Source: JAGWAJ01 sp026707615 (GTDB lineage: Bacteria > Acidobacteriota > Vicinamibacteria > Vicinamibacterales > UBA8438). From it: a DNA stretch of 64,000 nucleotides. The notes below the pieces were generated by a model. That model was not told the origin of the DNA. It saw nothing but the letters and a program-made list of their open reading frames with translations, and did no database searches. Made by a program: the position numbers and the translations under genes. Location: assembly GCA_965207595.1 (NCBI GenBank), contig CBDBMW010000012.1, positions 2,108,001 to 2,172,000 on the forward strand. Direction: 5' to 3'. Shown here piece by piece: positions 17,037 to 26,451 of this stretch. Within the stretch, counting starts at the first letter, position 1. Each line of letters starts with the position of its first letter.

Positions 17037-17462
17037 TCACCTCCGGTTCTCGTTCTCCGAGGAGTTCTCGAGGAGTTCCCGGCCGCTGCCTCGGAAGTCG
17101 ATGTCCGGGATGATGGCCTGAGGCTTGAACACGACGCGGTAGTGGTAGGCACTGACCCTTGCTCCGTCGAGCTGCTCGGCGAAGTACGTCACATTGTCGC
17201 TGAGGCCGAGAAAGTGCTTCTTGTACTCCGCCTGGCCGACCTTGCAGGTGACCTCCAACTGATTCGACTGGTCCTCGACCGAACAGAGCCCTTCGATTGA
17301 CAGGAGGTAGGTGTCGGTTATCCCGTTCAGGAACACGACCCGCCTCATGATCTCGAAGTTGTCCGCGGCCCGCGACAGGTTGCTGGATGCGATCTGCGCA
17401 TCGTTGCAGCCTGCTACTGCTGCCATGGCCAACACCGCCAGTGCTCTCCCGATGATCTTCAT
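17037..17462 (-). CDS. Phage-type small lipoprotein (beta-sandwich family)
   Basis: A 141-residue lipoprotein: hydrophobic leader, then the lipobox AAVAGC with the lipidated cysteine at residue 19. The mature part carries a motif set I recognise from prophage-borne small lipoproteins: SRAADNFEIMRRVVFLNGIT, LLSIEGLCSV, EVTCKVG, KHFLGLSDNVTYFAEQLDG and YHYRVVFKPQAIIPDID. Two cysteines (in LCSV and VTCKV) probably pair. The role is unknown; superinfection or envelope functions are guesses. Its last 19 codons are duplicated 1.4 kb away at 18503-18561. It diverges from the Uma2 gene. Confidence 0.7.
   Translation of the reverse strand: MKIIGRALAVLAMAAVAGCNDAQIASSNLSRAADNFEIMRRVVFLNGITDTYLLSIEGLCSVEDQSNQLEVTCKVGQAEYKKHFLGLSDNVTYFAEQLDGARVSAYHYRVVFKPQAIIPDIDFRGSGRELLENSSENENRR
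17081..17139. repeat. 59-bp direct repeat, copy 1 (within the lipoprotein gene)
   Basis: This segment encodes the RVVFKPQAIIPDIDFRGSGR tail of the lipoprotein on the minus strand. It is repeated at 18503-18561 in the same orientation with two mismatches. The two copies bracket the Uma2 gene. Confidence 0.85.
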
Positions 17463-17511
17463 GGCTCCCTCCCCGCCGAGGGCACGGTCCCATCCGCGCT
17501 ATACTCGGGTG

Positions 17512-18489
17512 ATGTCTGACACCAATGTGCCAAACATAGCACGAAACGGCAAGCCCGGCCCGCCTGGCGCTGCCACCCCGGCCTCCGCCGCGGACCGCCG
17601 CCCTTCGCTGCGCTACGAGGCGCTGCGGTTCCCCGGCTGTCGGCGCATTTCGCTCACGCGCGACGAGTTCGAGAGCTCCGACGACCGGATCGAGTACTGG
17701 GACGCCCGCGCGGAGACCGCCTGGGTGGTCGCCGACAACTACGGCGTCCACGAAGGGACGTCGCGGCGGTTGCCGCACCTGGCCGAACGGATCGCCTCGG
17801 TGCGCGGCGCGCCGATCGTCTCGTTCGGCTCGGTGACCCTGCTGGTGCGCGACGCGGAGGGCGAGCCCCGGCGGGCGATGGAGGCCGACGAGACGCTGTA
17901 CCTGCACCCGACCCGCTCCGCCACCCCGAGACAGTCGCTGGTGGTCGGCGAGCACGATTTCCCGGACGTCGTGCTCGAGGTCGACCACACGACCGACGTG
18001 CGTCCCGGCAAGTTGCTGTTGTACGAAGCCTGGGGCGTCCCGGAGCTGTGGGTGATCGTGCCGCCGGAGGGAGCCTCGCCGCGGCGTCCGGCGGGTGTGA
18101 CGATTCACCGCCTGCGGGACGGGCGGTATCGGTCGATGCCGGCGAGCGGGGCGTTTCCGGGGTGGACGGCGGCCGAGATCTTCGACGCCATGACCGAGCC
18201 GACGCCCTCGGCCGCGACCTGCCGGGTCCTCGAGCGCGTGGGGCGGGCCCTGGGCGCGCGGGAGGGCACGGGACCCGCGGACGATCCGCTGTCGCGCGTT
18301 CTGCTCGCGGAGGGTCGCGCCGAGGAGCTGGCGGCGGCCGTGGAGAGCCTGCTGCGGGTGCGCGGGCTCGCGTTCACGCCGGCGCTCTCGTCGCTCGGCG
18401 ACGTCCCCCGCGACGCCGTGATGGCGGCCGCCTACGCCTGCGCGGACGAGGCCGACTTCTGGCACCGCCTCGGGCTCCCGGCTCGGTGA
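17512..18489 (+). CDS. Uma2 family (DUF820) restriction-endonuclease-like protein
   Basis: A 325-residue Uma2/DUF820 protein with the PD-(D/E)XK-type core DVVLEVDHTTDVRPGKLLLYEAWGVPELWVI split over residues about 154-186: the acidic residue in LEVDH and the lysine of PGKLLLY are typical. The function of this large family is unknown; a nuclease activity is inferred from fold. ATG 17512 is chosen because it follows a short divergent intergenic region containing TATACT; the frame is open upstream through the opposite-strand lipoprotein gene. The C-terminal 90 residues (RVLLAEGRAEELAAAVESLLRVRGL) resemble the helical tail seen in DUF4351/Rpn-like nucleases. It is flanked by a 59-bp direct repeat, suggesting arrival as a unit. 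Confidence 0.75.
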   Translation: MSDTNVPNIARNGKPGPPGAATPASAADRRPSLRYEALRFPGCRRISLTRDEFESSDDRIEYWDARAETAWVVADNYGVHEGTSRRLPHLAERIASVRGAPIVSFGSVTLLVRDAEGEPRRAMEADETLYLHPTRSATPRQSLVVGEHDFPDVVLEVDHTTDVRPGKLLLYEAWGVPELWVIVPPEGASPRRPAGVTIHRLRDGRYRSMPASGAFPGWTAAEIFDAMTEPTPSAATCRVLERVGRALGAREGTGPADDPLSRVLLAEGRAEELAAAVESLLRVRGLAFTPALSSLGDVPRDAVMAAAYACADEADFWHRLGLPAR

Positions 18490-18502
18490 CGGGGCAGCGG
18501 GC

Positions 18503-18561
18503 GGCCGCTGCCTCGGAAGTCGATGTCCGGGATGATGGCTTGAGGCTTGAACACGACCCGG
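18503..18561. repeat. 59-bp direct repeat, copy 2
   Basis: Near-exact copy (57/59) of 17081-17139, the 3' end of the lipoprotein gene, now outside any gene and 14 bp after the Uma2 stop. The lipoprotein coding sense is preserved on the minus strand, but no start or upstream part of the gene is present. Confidence 0.85.
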
Positions 18562-18604
18562 CGGCTCTCGGCGCGCGGGAGGGACAGGACGCGCGGACGG
18601 GCTC

Positions 18605-19987
18605 CTACCGCACGCCTTCCAGGAAGCGGGCTCGGAGGGCTTCCCGGTCCACGGGCTCGCCGCCGAGGTAGACGGCGGAGATCCGGCGGCTGTTGGTCAC
18701 GTCGTCGAGCGGGTTCGCGTCGAGCACCACGAACGACGCGCTCTTCCCGGCCGACACCGTGCCGAGGTCGTCGAGGCCCAGGATCTCCGCATTCACCCGC
18801 GTCGCGGCGACGATTACCTCCATCGGCGTGAGCCCGCACCGCGCCATGTCGCGGAGCTCGGTGTGCGTCGTCCAGGCGACGCTGACGCCCGAGTCGGTCC
18901 CCATCCCGATCGGCATGCCGGCCTCGCGGTTGCGCGCCAGGTTGCGGCACTGCAGCTCGAACGACGCGCCCGGCCCCTCCGCCGCCAGCCGCTCGGCCTC
19001 GGCGCGCAGGTTGTCGACCTCGAACGGGGGCAGGGTCTCGGCGAGCCAGGGGAGATCGTCGGCCGTCACCGGCGAGCCGGGCAGGTTGGGCACGGTCCAG
19101 ACGTCGGGGTGCTCGCGCACCAGCGCCATGTACTCGTCGTCGATGTCGCGGTCGCGGACGGTGTGCGCGAAGCCGTCGACGCCCGCCCGGATGAGGTCCT
19201 TGGCGTCGGCGAGGCCGCTCGTCGAGCCGAGGTGTGCCGTCACGCGCATGCCGCGGGCATGCGCCTCGCCGATGATCGCCCGGTAGACGGCCGGCGCCAG
19301 CTTCGGGACGGTGCCGCCGCGGTCGTCCACCCAGATCTTGACGAGCTCCGCGCCCAGCGCGTCGAGCTCCGCCACCGCGGCCCGGCCCGCGGCCTCGGTC
19401 GGCGCCCCGCGGGGGATCCCCAGGCGGTACGCCTGCTGCGGGCCAGCCATCGACGTGGCGGCGATCCCGCGGCCGGAGGTGAGGAAGCGGGCCGCGTTCG
19501 GAATGTCGGCGTCGCGCAGCGCGAAGGCCAGCGCCTCGTCGTGCTCCAGCCCGAGGCTCATCGTGGCCGCCACCCCGTGGTAGACGGAGCGCTGGAGGTG
19601 CTCGACCAGGTTGGCGCGCGTGTAGTTCTCCTTGCTGTGCGTGCCGTCCTTCACGCTGGTCAGCCCGAGGTGCTGGTGGGCGTCGATGAGCGCCGGGATG
19701 ACGGTCTTGCCGCTGAGGTCCACGCGGGCGGCGCCCGCCGGCGGTTCCCGATCGCCGCGCCGGCCCACCCAGGTGAAGAGACCGTCCTCGACGAGGAACG
19801 CCGAATCCGCCACCGGAGGGTCGCCGCTCCCGTCGAGGAGGAGCGCGCCCTCGAACCACGTCGCCCCCTGCGCGGCGGCCGGCGCCGGTGCGATTGCCAG
19901 TCCGGCGGCGGCCAGCAGCACGACGAAGCCGCAGCGCGCGCTTGCTCGCGAGCCCGTGCGAGAGCGAAGCTGTTGGTCTGTCATCAT
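18605..19987 (-). CDS. Secreted metal-dependent amidohydrolase (imidazolonepropionase-like)
   Basis: A 460-residue protein with signal peptide (about 1-36, ending APAAAQ). The amidohydrolase fold is clear: VIPALIDAHQHLG carries the HxH metal pair, VTAHLGS and GFAHTV supply later histidines, and GMGTDSGVSV the catalytic aspartate. The C-terminal strand LGTVSAGKSASFVVLDANPLDD is the usual return to the composite beta domain. Two adjacent ATGs start at 19987 and 19984, with GGAG about 8 nt upstream. Likely a periplasmic hydrolase of cyclic amides or peptides; substrate unknown. It is followed upstream by a quinoprotein gene in the same direction across a 380-nt gap. Confidence 0.82.
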   Translation of the reverse strand: MMTDQQLRSRTGSRASARCGFVVLLAAAGLAIAPAPAAAQGATWFEGALLLDGSGDPPVADSAFLVEDGLFTWVGRRGDREPPAGAARVDLSGKTVIPALIDAHQHLGLTSVKDGTHSKENYTRANLVEHLQRSVYHGVAATMSLGLEHDEALAFALRDADIPNAARFLTSGRGIAATSMAGPQQAYRLGIPRGAPTEAAGRAAVAELDALGAELVKIWVDDRGGTVPKLAPAVYRAIIGEAHARGMRVTAHLGSTSGLADAKDLIRAGVDGFAHTVRDRDIDDEYMALVREHPDVWTVPNLPGSPVTADDLPWLAETLPPFEVDNLRAEAERLAAEGPGASFELQCRNLARNREAGMPIGMGTDSGVSVAWTTHTELRDMARCGLTPMEVIVAATRVNAEILGLDDLGTVSAGKSASFVVLDANPLDDVTNSRRISAVYLGGEPVDREALRARFLEGVR

Positions 19988-20367
19988 TCGTGACTCCTGT
20001 CCCAAGTCGCACGCAGCGGTTGCGCCGACTGCATCCTCCGCGACGACTTTCCCACGCCAGCCGCCAGCCCACGCCGTAGTCCCGCGCAGTCTCCGACAGA
20101 CCGTACCGGACGGGTGGCTGCCCGTGAAGCGTTCGCCGAAGGCCGGCAGGCCCCACCCGGCCTCCGCCGTCCAGCGGTCCGGACCGTAGCCGCCGCCTGC
20201 CGGCATCCATCGGATGCGCCGCGAACAGCGCATCCACGCCGCCGCTCCCCATCCCGCCGCTCTCCTGCCGCAGGCTCAGCGACGGGTAGGGAGGAGCCTC
20301 GCTCCCTCGTTGATCGTCCCCGCCAGGCGCCCGGGCCGGAAGCGGGATGCCGGCCCCCAGGCCCCGC
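19988..20367. other. Gene-free stretch between quinoprotein and amidohydrolase genes
   Basis: 380 bases without a credible gene. It holds the Shine-Dalgarno GGAG of the amidohydrolase and a weak 6-bp hairpin (20288-20307) 61 nt beyond the stop of the quinoprotein gene, which may be a poor terminator. No clear -10/-35 pair was found. Confidence 0.5.
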
Positions 20368-22539
20368 TCAGAGCCCGTCGCGCGACATCAGGAAGGCGTG
20401 CACCTGCCACATCTCGTCGCCCGAGAGGAGCTCCTCGAAGGCGGGCATGTTCGTGCCGTCGCGGCCGCGGCGGACGGCGTCGAGGAAACGGCCGGTCGGC
20501 ATGGGGTTCCGGAACAGGCTCGGCCCCGCCCCGCCGCCCGATCGGTGGCAGACGACGCAGCGCGAGCGATAGATCCGCTCGCCGGCGGAGATTGCGGCCG
20601 CGTCGTCCAGCAAGGGGTTGGCAACATCGCCGGCCGGCGGAGCGTCCGCGGGCGCCGGGGCGGCGGTCGCCCCCGGGAGGGTCGGCGGCGTCGTGGTGAT
20701 CGGGTCGCTGCCCTCCGTCGGCTCGAAGCCGTAGCCGGGCAGCACGCGGCCGCCCAGCGTGTGGCCCGGCTCGCCGACCCGCGGCAGGCCGCCCGGGAGC
20801 GGCGTGAGGTTCGTTTCCTGCCGCTCGCCCCGCGGGCCGCCGTCGAGGGCGAACACCCACAGGTTCCCGGCCCGGGGCTCGGTGTAGTAGAAGATCATGT
20901 CCCCGCCGATGCCGCCCGACGGCACCGCCACGTACTGCGTCCCGTCCAGCTCGTAGGTGATGGGGCTGCCGATGATGCCGGAGCCGGTCTGGAAGCGCCA
21001 CAGCACCTCGCCGCTCCGGGCGTCGATGGCCATGAAGTAGCCGCGCATGTCGCCGGTGAAGACGAGGCCGCTCGAGGTCGCCACCGCGCCCGCCCAGAAC
21101 GGCGCCGGGCTCACGATGCGCCACAGCACCTCCTGCTCCACCACGTCGAAGCCGACGAAGTTGCCGGGGTTCTCGCTGGTCAGGTACTGCTGCCAGTCGC
21201 CGCCCAGGTAGGCCTCGCCGTTGGTCGGCGGCTCGATCTGGTCCTCCGCCCAGAAGCGGTAGCCCATCGCCCACTGGTTCGACATGAAGTAGAGCGCGCG
21301 CAGGTCCGGGTTGTAGGCCAGCGGCTGCCAGTCGATGGCGCCTTCCAGGCTGGGGATGATGGGCCCCACCTCGGGGCCGCCGGACTGCGCCACCATGTCG
21401 GGGTTGACTTGCGGGCGGCCGGTCACCGGGTCGAGGCCGAAGGCCCAGTTGATGCCGGGGACGATGGGCTCCCCGTAGAGGAAGCGGCCGTCCGTGCGGT
21501 CGAGGGCGTAGAAGAAGCCGTTCTTGTCGTGGTGGAACAGGGCCTGGACCGGCCCGTGGCCGCGGAGCGTCACGTCGGCCAGCACCGGCGTGCTGACGGC
21601 GTCGTAGTCCCAGCAGTCCCACGGCGTGTACTGGAAGCCCCAGCGGATGGCGCCGTCGTCGGCGTCCATGGCGATGGTGGCGGCGGACCACTGGTTGTCG
21701 CCCCGGCGGACGTGGCAGTTCCAGGGCGCGGCATTGCCGGTGTTCCAGTAGACGAGGTTCAGCTCGGGATCGAAGACGCCGGTGGTCCAGGTGGGGGCGC
21801 CGCCGTTCCTCCAGGTGTCGCCGGGCCAGGTCTCGTTGCCGGGCTCGCCGGGGCCGGGGATGGTGTAGGTCGTCCAGCGCAGCTCGCCGGTCAGGGCGTC
21901 GTAGGCCTTGACGAAGCCGCGGATGCCGTACTCGCCGCCGGCCACGCCGGTCAGGACCAGGCCGTTCACGACCAGCGGCGCGCCGGTGATGCTGTAGCCC
22001 TGCCGCCAGTCGACGACCTCGGTCTCCCAGACCACGGCGCCGGTCTCCCGGTGGAGCGCGATGAGGCGCGCATCCATCGTGCCGACGTAGACCAGCTCGC
22101 CGAACAGCGCCACGCCGCGGTTGTTCGACCCGCAGCAGTAGACGCGCTCGACGGCGTCCGACAGTTGCGGGTCGAAGCCCCACTTGCGGGCCCCGGTGCG
22201 GGCGTCGAGGGCGAAGACGCGCGACTCGTCGGCCGAGAGGTAGATGACGCCGTCGTGCACGAGGGGCGTCGCCTCCAGGCCGCGGTTCTCGCCGCCGGTC
22301 GCGAACACCCAGGCCGGGTGCAGGCGGTCGACGTTCTCCGGCGTGATCTGGTCGAGCTCCACGAAGCGTTGCCCGTGGTAGTCGCGCCCGTACATCAGCC
22401 ACGAGGAGGTGTCGGCGGCCGCCTGCTCGAGGTCGGCGGTCGTGACCTCCTGCGCCAGCGCCGGCGGTGGCGATGGGACGGCCAAGCCGGCGACGAGCGC
22501 GCCGAGTACCGCGAGAGACGGATACGACGGCCTGCGCAT
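20368..22539 (-). CDS. PQQ-dependent quinohemoprotein dehydrogenase with C-terminal cytochrome c
   Basis: A 723-residue exported type II quinohemoprotein alcohol dehydrogenase. The signal peptide ends near residue 29 (PPALAQ). An eight-blade propeller follows (W-motifs such as ALDARTGARKWGF). The vicinal disulfide Cys135-Cys136 (VYCCGSNNRG) sits over the PQQ, and the catalytic Asp lies in WDCWDYDAVSTP near residues 308-316. The C-terminal domain has one heme c site, CVVCH at 661-665, with a likely Met ligand in NMPAF. It oxidises alcohols or related substrates in the periplasm and passes electrons to its heme. No pqq biosynthesis gene lies in the window. Oriented away from the D-aminoacylase-like gene. 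Confidence 0.9.
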   Translation of the reverse strand: MRRPSYPSLAVLGALVAGLAVPSPPPALAQEVTTADLEQAAADTSSWLMYGRDYHGQRFVELDQITPENVDRLHPAWVFATGGENRGLEATPLVHDGVIYLSADESRVFALDARTGARKWGFDPQLSDAVERVYCCGSNNRGVALFGELVYVGTMDARLIALHRETGAVVWETEVVDWRQGYSITGAPLVVNGLVLTGVAGGEYGIRGFVKAYDALTGELRWTTYTIPGPGEPGNETWPGDTWRNGGAPTWTTGVFDPELNLVYWNTGNAAPWNCHVRRGDNQWSAATIAMDADDGAIRWGFQYTPWDCWDYDAVSTPVLADVTLRGHGPVQALFHHDKNGFFYALDRTDGRFLYGEPIVPGINWAFGLDPVTGRPQVNPDMVAQSGGPEVGPIIPSLEGAIDWQPLAYNPDLRALYFMSNQWAMGYRFWAEDQIEPPTNGEAYLGGDWQQYLTSENPGNFVGFDVVEQEVLWRIVSPAPFWAGAVATSSGLVFTGDMRGYFMAIDARSGEVLWRFQTGSGIIGSPITYELDGTQYVAVPSGGIGGDMIFYYTEPRAGNLWVFALDGGPRGERQETNLTPLPGGLPRVGEPGHTLGGRVLPGYGFEPTEGSDPITTTPPTLPGATAAPAPADAPPAGDVANPLLDDAAAISAGERIYRSRCVVCHRSGGGAGPSLFRNPMPTGRFLDAVRRGRDGTNMPAFEELLSGDEMWQVHAFLMSRDGL

Positions 22540-22898
22540 GCGTTTCCTCCAGCGAGTCCACGGGCCGGCGGCGCCCGTCAGGGCGCGCGAGGTCGACGGG
22601 CGCCGGCGGCGCCCAACCCGCTCAGTACCCTACACGCGACAGGTGTCCGGCCGAAGCAGGGGTCCGGCCGACGGCGGAGCGGGATGCCGGCGGCGCGTTC
22701 TCGCATGAGCACCACCGACCGTTGCCGGCTCCGACGCCGCGGCCGCCGGCCTCCGCGCAACGGCGCGTTCCTGCATAATCCGGGGGACGCGGAGACGCGG
22801 GGAACGACGCCCGAGGCGGGGCAGGAGTGGCAATCTTCCATCCCGGACCGAGGATCGCGGCCGCCTTCGACCTGCATCGAGCGGCGTCAAGAATCGCA
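22540..22898. other. Divergent intergenic region with an imperfect hairpin
   Basis: 359 bases between the divergent quinoprotein and aminoacylase genes; no gene is seen. An inverted repeat (arms 22565-22579 and 22595-22609, one mismatch) lies upstream of the quinoprotein gene. CATAAT at about 22775 could be a -10 for the rightward gene, but its -35 is unclear. Confidence 0.45.
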
Positions 22899-24581
22899 AT
22901 GCCTGTCGGGACCGACTGTGACCCGCGCGCGCGGCGGCGGTCGCGGCGGCAGTGGCGGTGGCTCCTGGCTGCCGCGGTCGTCGCCGCGCTGTGGTTCGGT
23001 GATCTCCGCGCCCAGCCGGCGCTGGACCTGCTCCTGGTCGGCGGTCTCGTCCACGACGGCTCGGGCGAGCCGCCCGTCCGGCAGGACATCGGCGTGGTGG
23101 GGGAGCGGATCGGCTTCGTCGGCGATGCGGCGGCGGCCGGCCTCGATGCCGCCGTGGTCGTCGACGTCGGCAGGCTGATGGTCACGCCGGGCTTCATCGA
23201 CATGCACTCGCACGCCGAGCTGATGGAGGACTACGGCCGCGACGCGCTGCCGTTCCTCCACCAGGGCATCACGACGGTGGCCGTCGGGGTGGACGGCGCG
23301 GGGACGCCCGACGTCGCCGAGCGGTTCGCCGGCCTCGAGGGCCGCATCGGGGTGAACGCGTTCGCCTACGTCGGGCACGGCGAGGTCCGGAGACGGGTGA
23401 TCGGCGAGGACGACCGCGCCCCGACGCCGGCCGAACTGGGCGAGATGCAGGCGCTGGTGCGGCGGGCCATGACCGAAGGGGCGTTCGGCCTCTCGACCGG
23501 GCTCTTCTACGTGCCGGGGTACTACGCGACCACCGAGGAGGTCATCGAGCTGGCCCGGGTGGCGGCGGAATTCGACGGCATCTACGACACGCACGATCGC
23601 GACCTCGGGGCCAGCTACCGGGGCGTCGGCTATCTCCCGTCGATTCGGGAGGCGATCCGCATCGGGGAAGAGTCCGGCGCCCGCGTCATCTTCAGCCACT
23701 TCAACGCGCAGGGCGCCAGCAACTACGGCCGCGCTCCCGAGGGGGCCCAGCTCATCGAGGAAGCCCGTGCGCGGGGGGTGGAGGTGGCGGCGGCGCAGCA
23801 CGTCTACACGGCCACCCAGTCGAGCCTGGTGGCCTATGCCATCCCGCGCTGGGCCTCGAACGGCGGCCGCGAGGAGATGCTCGAGCGGTTCCGCGACCCC
23901 GAGACCGTCCGCCGGCTCGACGTCGAGACCCTGGAGATGCTGGCCATCCGCGGCGGCGCCGAGAAGCTCCTGTTTGCCGACCCGCGGCCGGAGCTGAACG
24001 GCCGGACGCTTGCCGCGGTGGCCGCCGAGTGGGATATGCCGGTACCCGCGGCCGTGCGGCGCATCCTCAGCGAAGGTAACGCGGCGGTGATGAACCTCGA
24101 CCTCTACGACATCGAGAACACGCGCTACCTGGCCCGGCAGGCGTGGATGATGACCTGCACCGACGGCCGCCCGCCGTCTCCGGAGCAGAACGTCACGCAC
24201 CCGCGGGTGTTCGGGGCCTTCACGCGCAAGCTCCGCCAGTTCGTGCTCGACGAGGGGATCATCGGGATGCCGTTCGCCATCCGCAGCATGACCGGGCTGG
24301 CCGCCGACTTCCTGCGCCTCGACGATCGCGGCTATCTGCGCGCCGGCGCCGTCGCGGACATTGCCGTGTTCGATGGCGACCGCATCCGCGACCGCGCAAC
24401 CTACGATCAGCCTCGGCAGTACGCCGAGGGGACCATCCATGTGCTCGTCAACGGACGCTTCGCGATACGCGACGGCGAGGCGACGGGTGCGCTGGCCGGC
24501 CGGCCCCTTCGGAGGCCGACGCGGAACGGCGCTGGCGCCCTGATCGGCGACCGCACGCCCGCTCGTCGAGCCGGAGACTGA
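22899..24581 (+). CDS. D-aminoacylase / N-acyl-D-amino-acid deacylase-like amidohydrolase
   Basis: A 560-residue amidohydrolase of the D-aminoacylase branch. ATG 22899 is followed by an arginine-rich start and one hydrophobic segment (WLLAAAVVAALWFG), probably a signal anchor or signal peptide. The metal site is TPGFIDMHSHAELM, with HxH. Later family motifs are GAFGLSTGLFYVPG, IYDTHDRD, VIFSHFNAQG and the C-terminal GYLRAGAVADIAVFD. LVGGLVHDGSGEPPVRQDIGV is the usual start of the composite domain. It probably removes acyl groups from D-amino acids or peptides in the periplasm. The next quinoprotein gene begins 1 nt after the stop, so they form one operon. Confidence 0.82.
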   Translation: MPVGTDCDPRARRRSRRQWRWLLAAAVVAALWFGDLRAQPALDLLLVGGLVHDGSGEPPVRQDIGVVGERIGFVGDAAAAGLDAAVVVDVGRLMVTPGFIDMHSHAELMEDYGRDALPFLHQGITTVAVGVDGAGTPDVAERFAGLEGRIGVNAFAYVGHGEVRRRVIGEDDRAPTPAELGEMQALVRRAMTEGAFGLSTGLFYVPGYYATTEEVIELARVAAEFDGIYDTHDRDLGASYRGVGYLPSIREAIRIGEESGARVIFSHFNAQGASNYGRAPEGAQLIEEARARGVEVAAAQHVYTATQSSLVAYAIPRWASNGGREEMLERFRDPETVRRLDVETLEMLAIRGGAEKLLFADPRPELNGRTLAAVAAEWDMPVPAAVRRILSEGNAAVMNLDLYDIENTRYLARQAWMMTCTDGRPPSPEQNVTHPRVFGAFTRKLRQFVLDEGIIGMPFAIRSMTGLAADFLRLDDRGYLRAGAVADIAVFDGDRIRDRATYDQPRQYAEGTIHVLVNGRFAIRDGEATGALAGRPLRRPTRNGAGALIGDRTPARRAGD

Positions 24582-24582
24582 C

Positions 24583-26343
24583 ATGATCCATCACACTTTC
24601 CGCGCGGGCGCCGCTCGCCGAGTCCGCGCCCACCGAACTCGCGAGGTTGCCCGTTCGTTCGCCGCGTCCGTATGCGCCGCGGCCGTCCTGGCGACGGCGT
24701 TGCCCGGCGGTGCGCAGGTCCGGGACGTCACGCCGGTCACGGACGCGATGCTGCAGCGTCCCGACCCCGCCGACTGGCTGAGCTGGCGGCGCACCCTCGA
24801 CGGCTGGGGGTACAGCCCCCTCGACGAGATCGACCGGAGCAACGTGGGCGAGCTCCGTCTCGCCTGGTCGTGGGGCCTCGAATCGGGGGTAACGCAGACG
24901 ACGCCGCTCGTGCACGACGGCGTCCTGTACGTCGCCAACCCCGGCAACGTGGTCCAGGCCCTCGACGCGCGCACGGGCGACTTCCTCTGGGAGTATCGCC
25001 GGGAGATCGACGAGGGGCGTCGCGCCGCGGCGCAGATGCGCAGCCTCGCCATCTACGGGGACCTGCTCATCCTGAACACCGTCGATGCGCACATCGTCGG
25101 CCTGGACATCCGGACGGGCGAGCCGCGCTGGGACACGGCGGTCGGGGGCGGGCAGGAGGGCTACACCTTCTCGAGCGGACCGATCGTCGTCGACGGGACC
25201 GTCGTCGCGGGGTTGACCGGCTGCGGGCGGTACCGCGACGACACCTGCTACATCGTCGGTGTCGACGGCCGCACCGGCCGCCTGCTCTGGCGCACATCGA
25301 CCATCGCCCGCCCCGGCGAGAGCGGCGGCGACACCTGGGGCGACCTGCCGCTAATGTTCCGCGCGGGAGCCGACGCCTGGATGACGGGGAGCTACGACCC
25401 GGCGACCGGCCTCGTCTACTGGGGCACGTCGCAGCCCAAGCCGCACAACCGCGACGCGCGCGGCACGGACGGCGACGCGCTCTACAGCAACTCGACGCTC
25501 GCCCTCGACCCCGCCACCGGCGAGATGCGGTGGTACTACCAGCACATCCCCGGCGACTCGCACGACATGGACGAGTCGTTCGAGCGCGTACTCATCGACT
25601 ACGACGGCCGCCGCTCGCTGTTCACGATGGGCAAGCTCGGGATTCTCTGGGAGCTCGACCGCGTCACGGGCGCGTTCCGGCGCGCGATCGATCTCGGCTA
25701 CCAGAACATCCTGGACGTCGACCCGCGGACCGGTGCGGTGACCCATCGGGACGGAATGCTGTCCGACGTCGGCGAGGAACTCTTCTTCTGCCCCAGCACG
25801 GGCGGCTTCAAGAGCCTCCGGGCGATGGCCTACCACCCCGGGACCGGCGCGCTCTACGTGCCGCTCAACCTGAGCTGCGAGACGGCGGCCTTCGCGCCCG
25901 TCGAGCGGCGCGCCGGGGGCGGCGGGGGCGGCGCCGTGCGCGGTCGCATCAACCACTTCCATCCGCAGGCGCCGGGCCAGCTCGGCGAGTTCCGGGCCCT
26001 GGACGTGCGGACCGGCGAGACCCTCTGGCAGCGGCGTCTCCGCGTGCCCTACAACACGTCGGCGCTGACGACCGCCGGCGGCCTGGTCTTCATCGGCGAC
26101 TGGGGGCGGCGCGTCTACGCCTACGACGCCGCGACTGGCGAGCCACTCTGGCAAAGCCGGCTTCCGACGATGGCGAACGGCTTCCCCATCACCTATGCCG
26201 TCGACGGCCGGCAGTTCGTCGCCTTCGTGGCTGGCCCGTCCATCGGCGGCTCGAGCTGGGCGACGATCCTCCCCGGTGACCTCCTGCGCGACGAGCGCAA
26301 CCCGCGCGGCGGCAGCGGCGTCTTCGTGTTTGCGTTGCCTTGA
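24583..26343 (+). CDS. Secreted PQQ-type quinoprotein (propeller only, no heme)
   Basis: A 586-residue exported eight-blade quinoprotein-like propeller. The long N-terminus has a signal segment ending near residue 45 (LPGGAQ). Repeated tryptophan-docking blades are visible: VQALDARTGDFLWEY, IVGLDIRTGEPRWD, LALDPATGEMRWYY, and FRALDVRTGETLWQR. The vicinal CC pair of classical alcohol dehydrogenases is absent, and single cysteines occur instead (TGCGRY, DDTCYI). No heme motif is present, so it would need a separate electron acceptor. It is coupled to the preceding aminoacylase gene (1-nt gap). The end of the gene (GCGTTGCCTTGA) lies within the proposed left attachment repeat of the mobile element that follows. 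Confidence 0.82.
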   Translation: MIHHTFRAGAARRVRAHRTREVARSFAASVCAAAVLATALPGGAQVRDVTPVTDAMLQRPDPADWLSWRRTLDGWGYSPLDEIDRSNVGELRLAWSWGLESGVTQTTPLVHDGVLYVANPGNVVQALDARTGDFLWEYRREIDEGRRAAAQMRSLAIYGDLLILNTVDAHIVGLDIRTGEPRWDTAVGGGQEGYTFSSGPIVVDGTVVAGLTGCGRYRDDTCYIVGVDGRTGRLLWRTSTIARPGESGGDTWGDLPLMFRAGADAWMTGSYDPATGLVYWGTSQPKPHNRDARGTDGDALYSNSTLALDPATGEMRWYYQHIPGDSHDMDESFERVLIDYDGRRSLFTMGKLGILWELDRVTGAFRRAIDLGYQNILDVDPRTGAVTHRDGMLSDVGEELFFCPSTGGFKSLRAMAYHPGTGALYVPLNLSCETAAFAPVERRAGGGGGGAVRGRINHFHPQAPGQLGEFRALDVRTGETLWQRRLRVPYNTSALTTAGGLVFIGDWGRRVYAYDAATGEPLWQSRLPTMANGFPITYAVDGRQFVAFVAGPSIGGSSWATILPGDLLRDERNPRGGSGVFVFALP

Positions 26344-26349
26344 CAACCA
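26332..26349. other. Candidate left attachment repeat (attL) of the integrative element
   Basis: The 18 bases gcgttgccttgacaacca span the stop codon of the quinoprotein gene. They recur with one change at 31104-31121. The integrase gene begins 139 bp inside this copy, as expected for an element inserted at the end of a chromosomal gene. Confidence 0.5.
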
Positions 26350-26451
26350 ATAGTGTTCCGGTAGCGTCCAGTCTCGTGCTGGAACGACTATAAATTACTG
26401 AATAGAAATTGTTTACTACTCAGAGCCCCGGACTGAGGCGTTCAGGTGGTC

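Noticed and set aside
22887..24584. A 565-codon minus-strand frame opposite the aminoacylase gene
   Set aside because: It mirrors the real gene codon for codon and has no recognisable motif; the plus-strand product has a complete amidohydrolase metal site.
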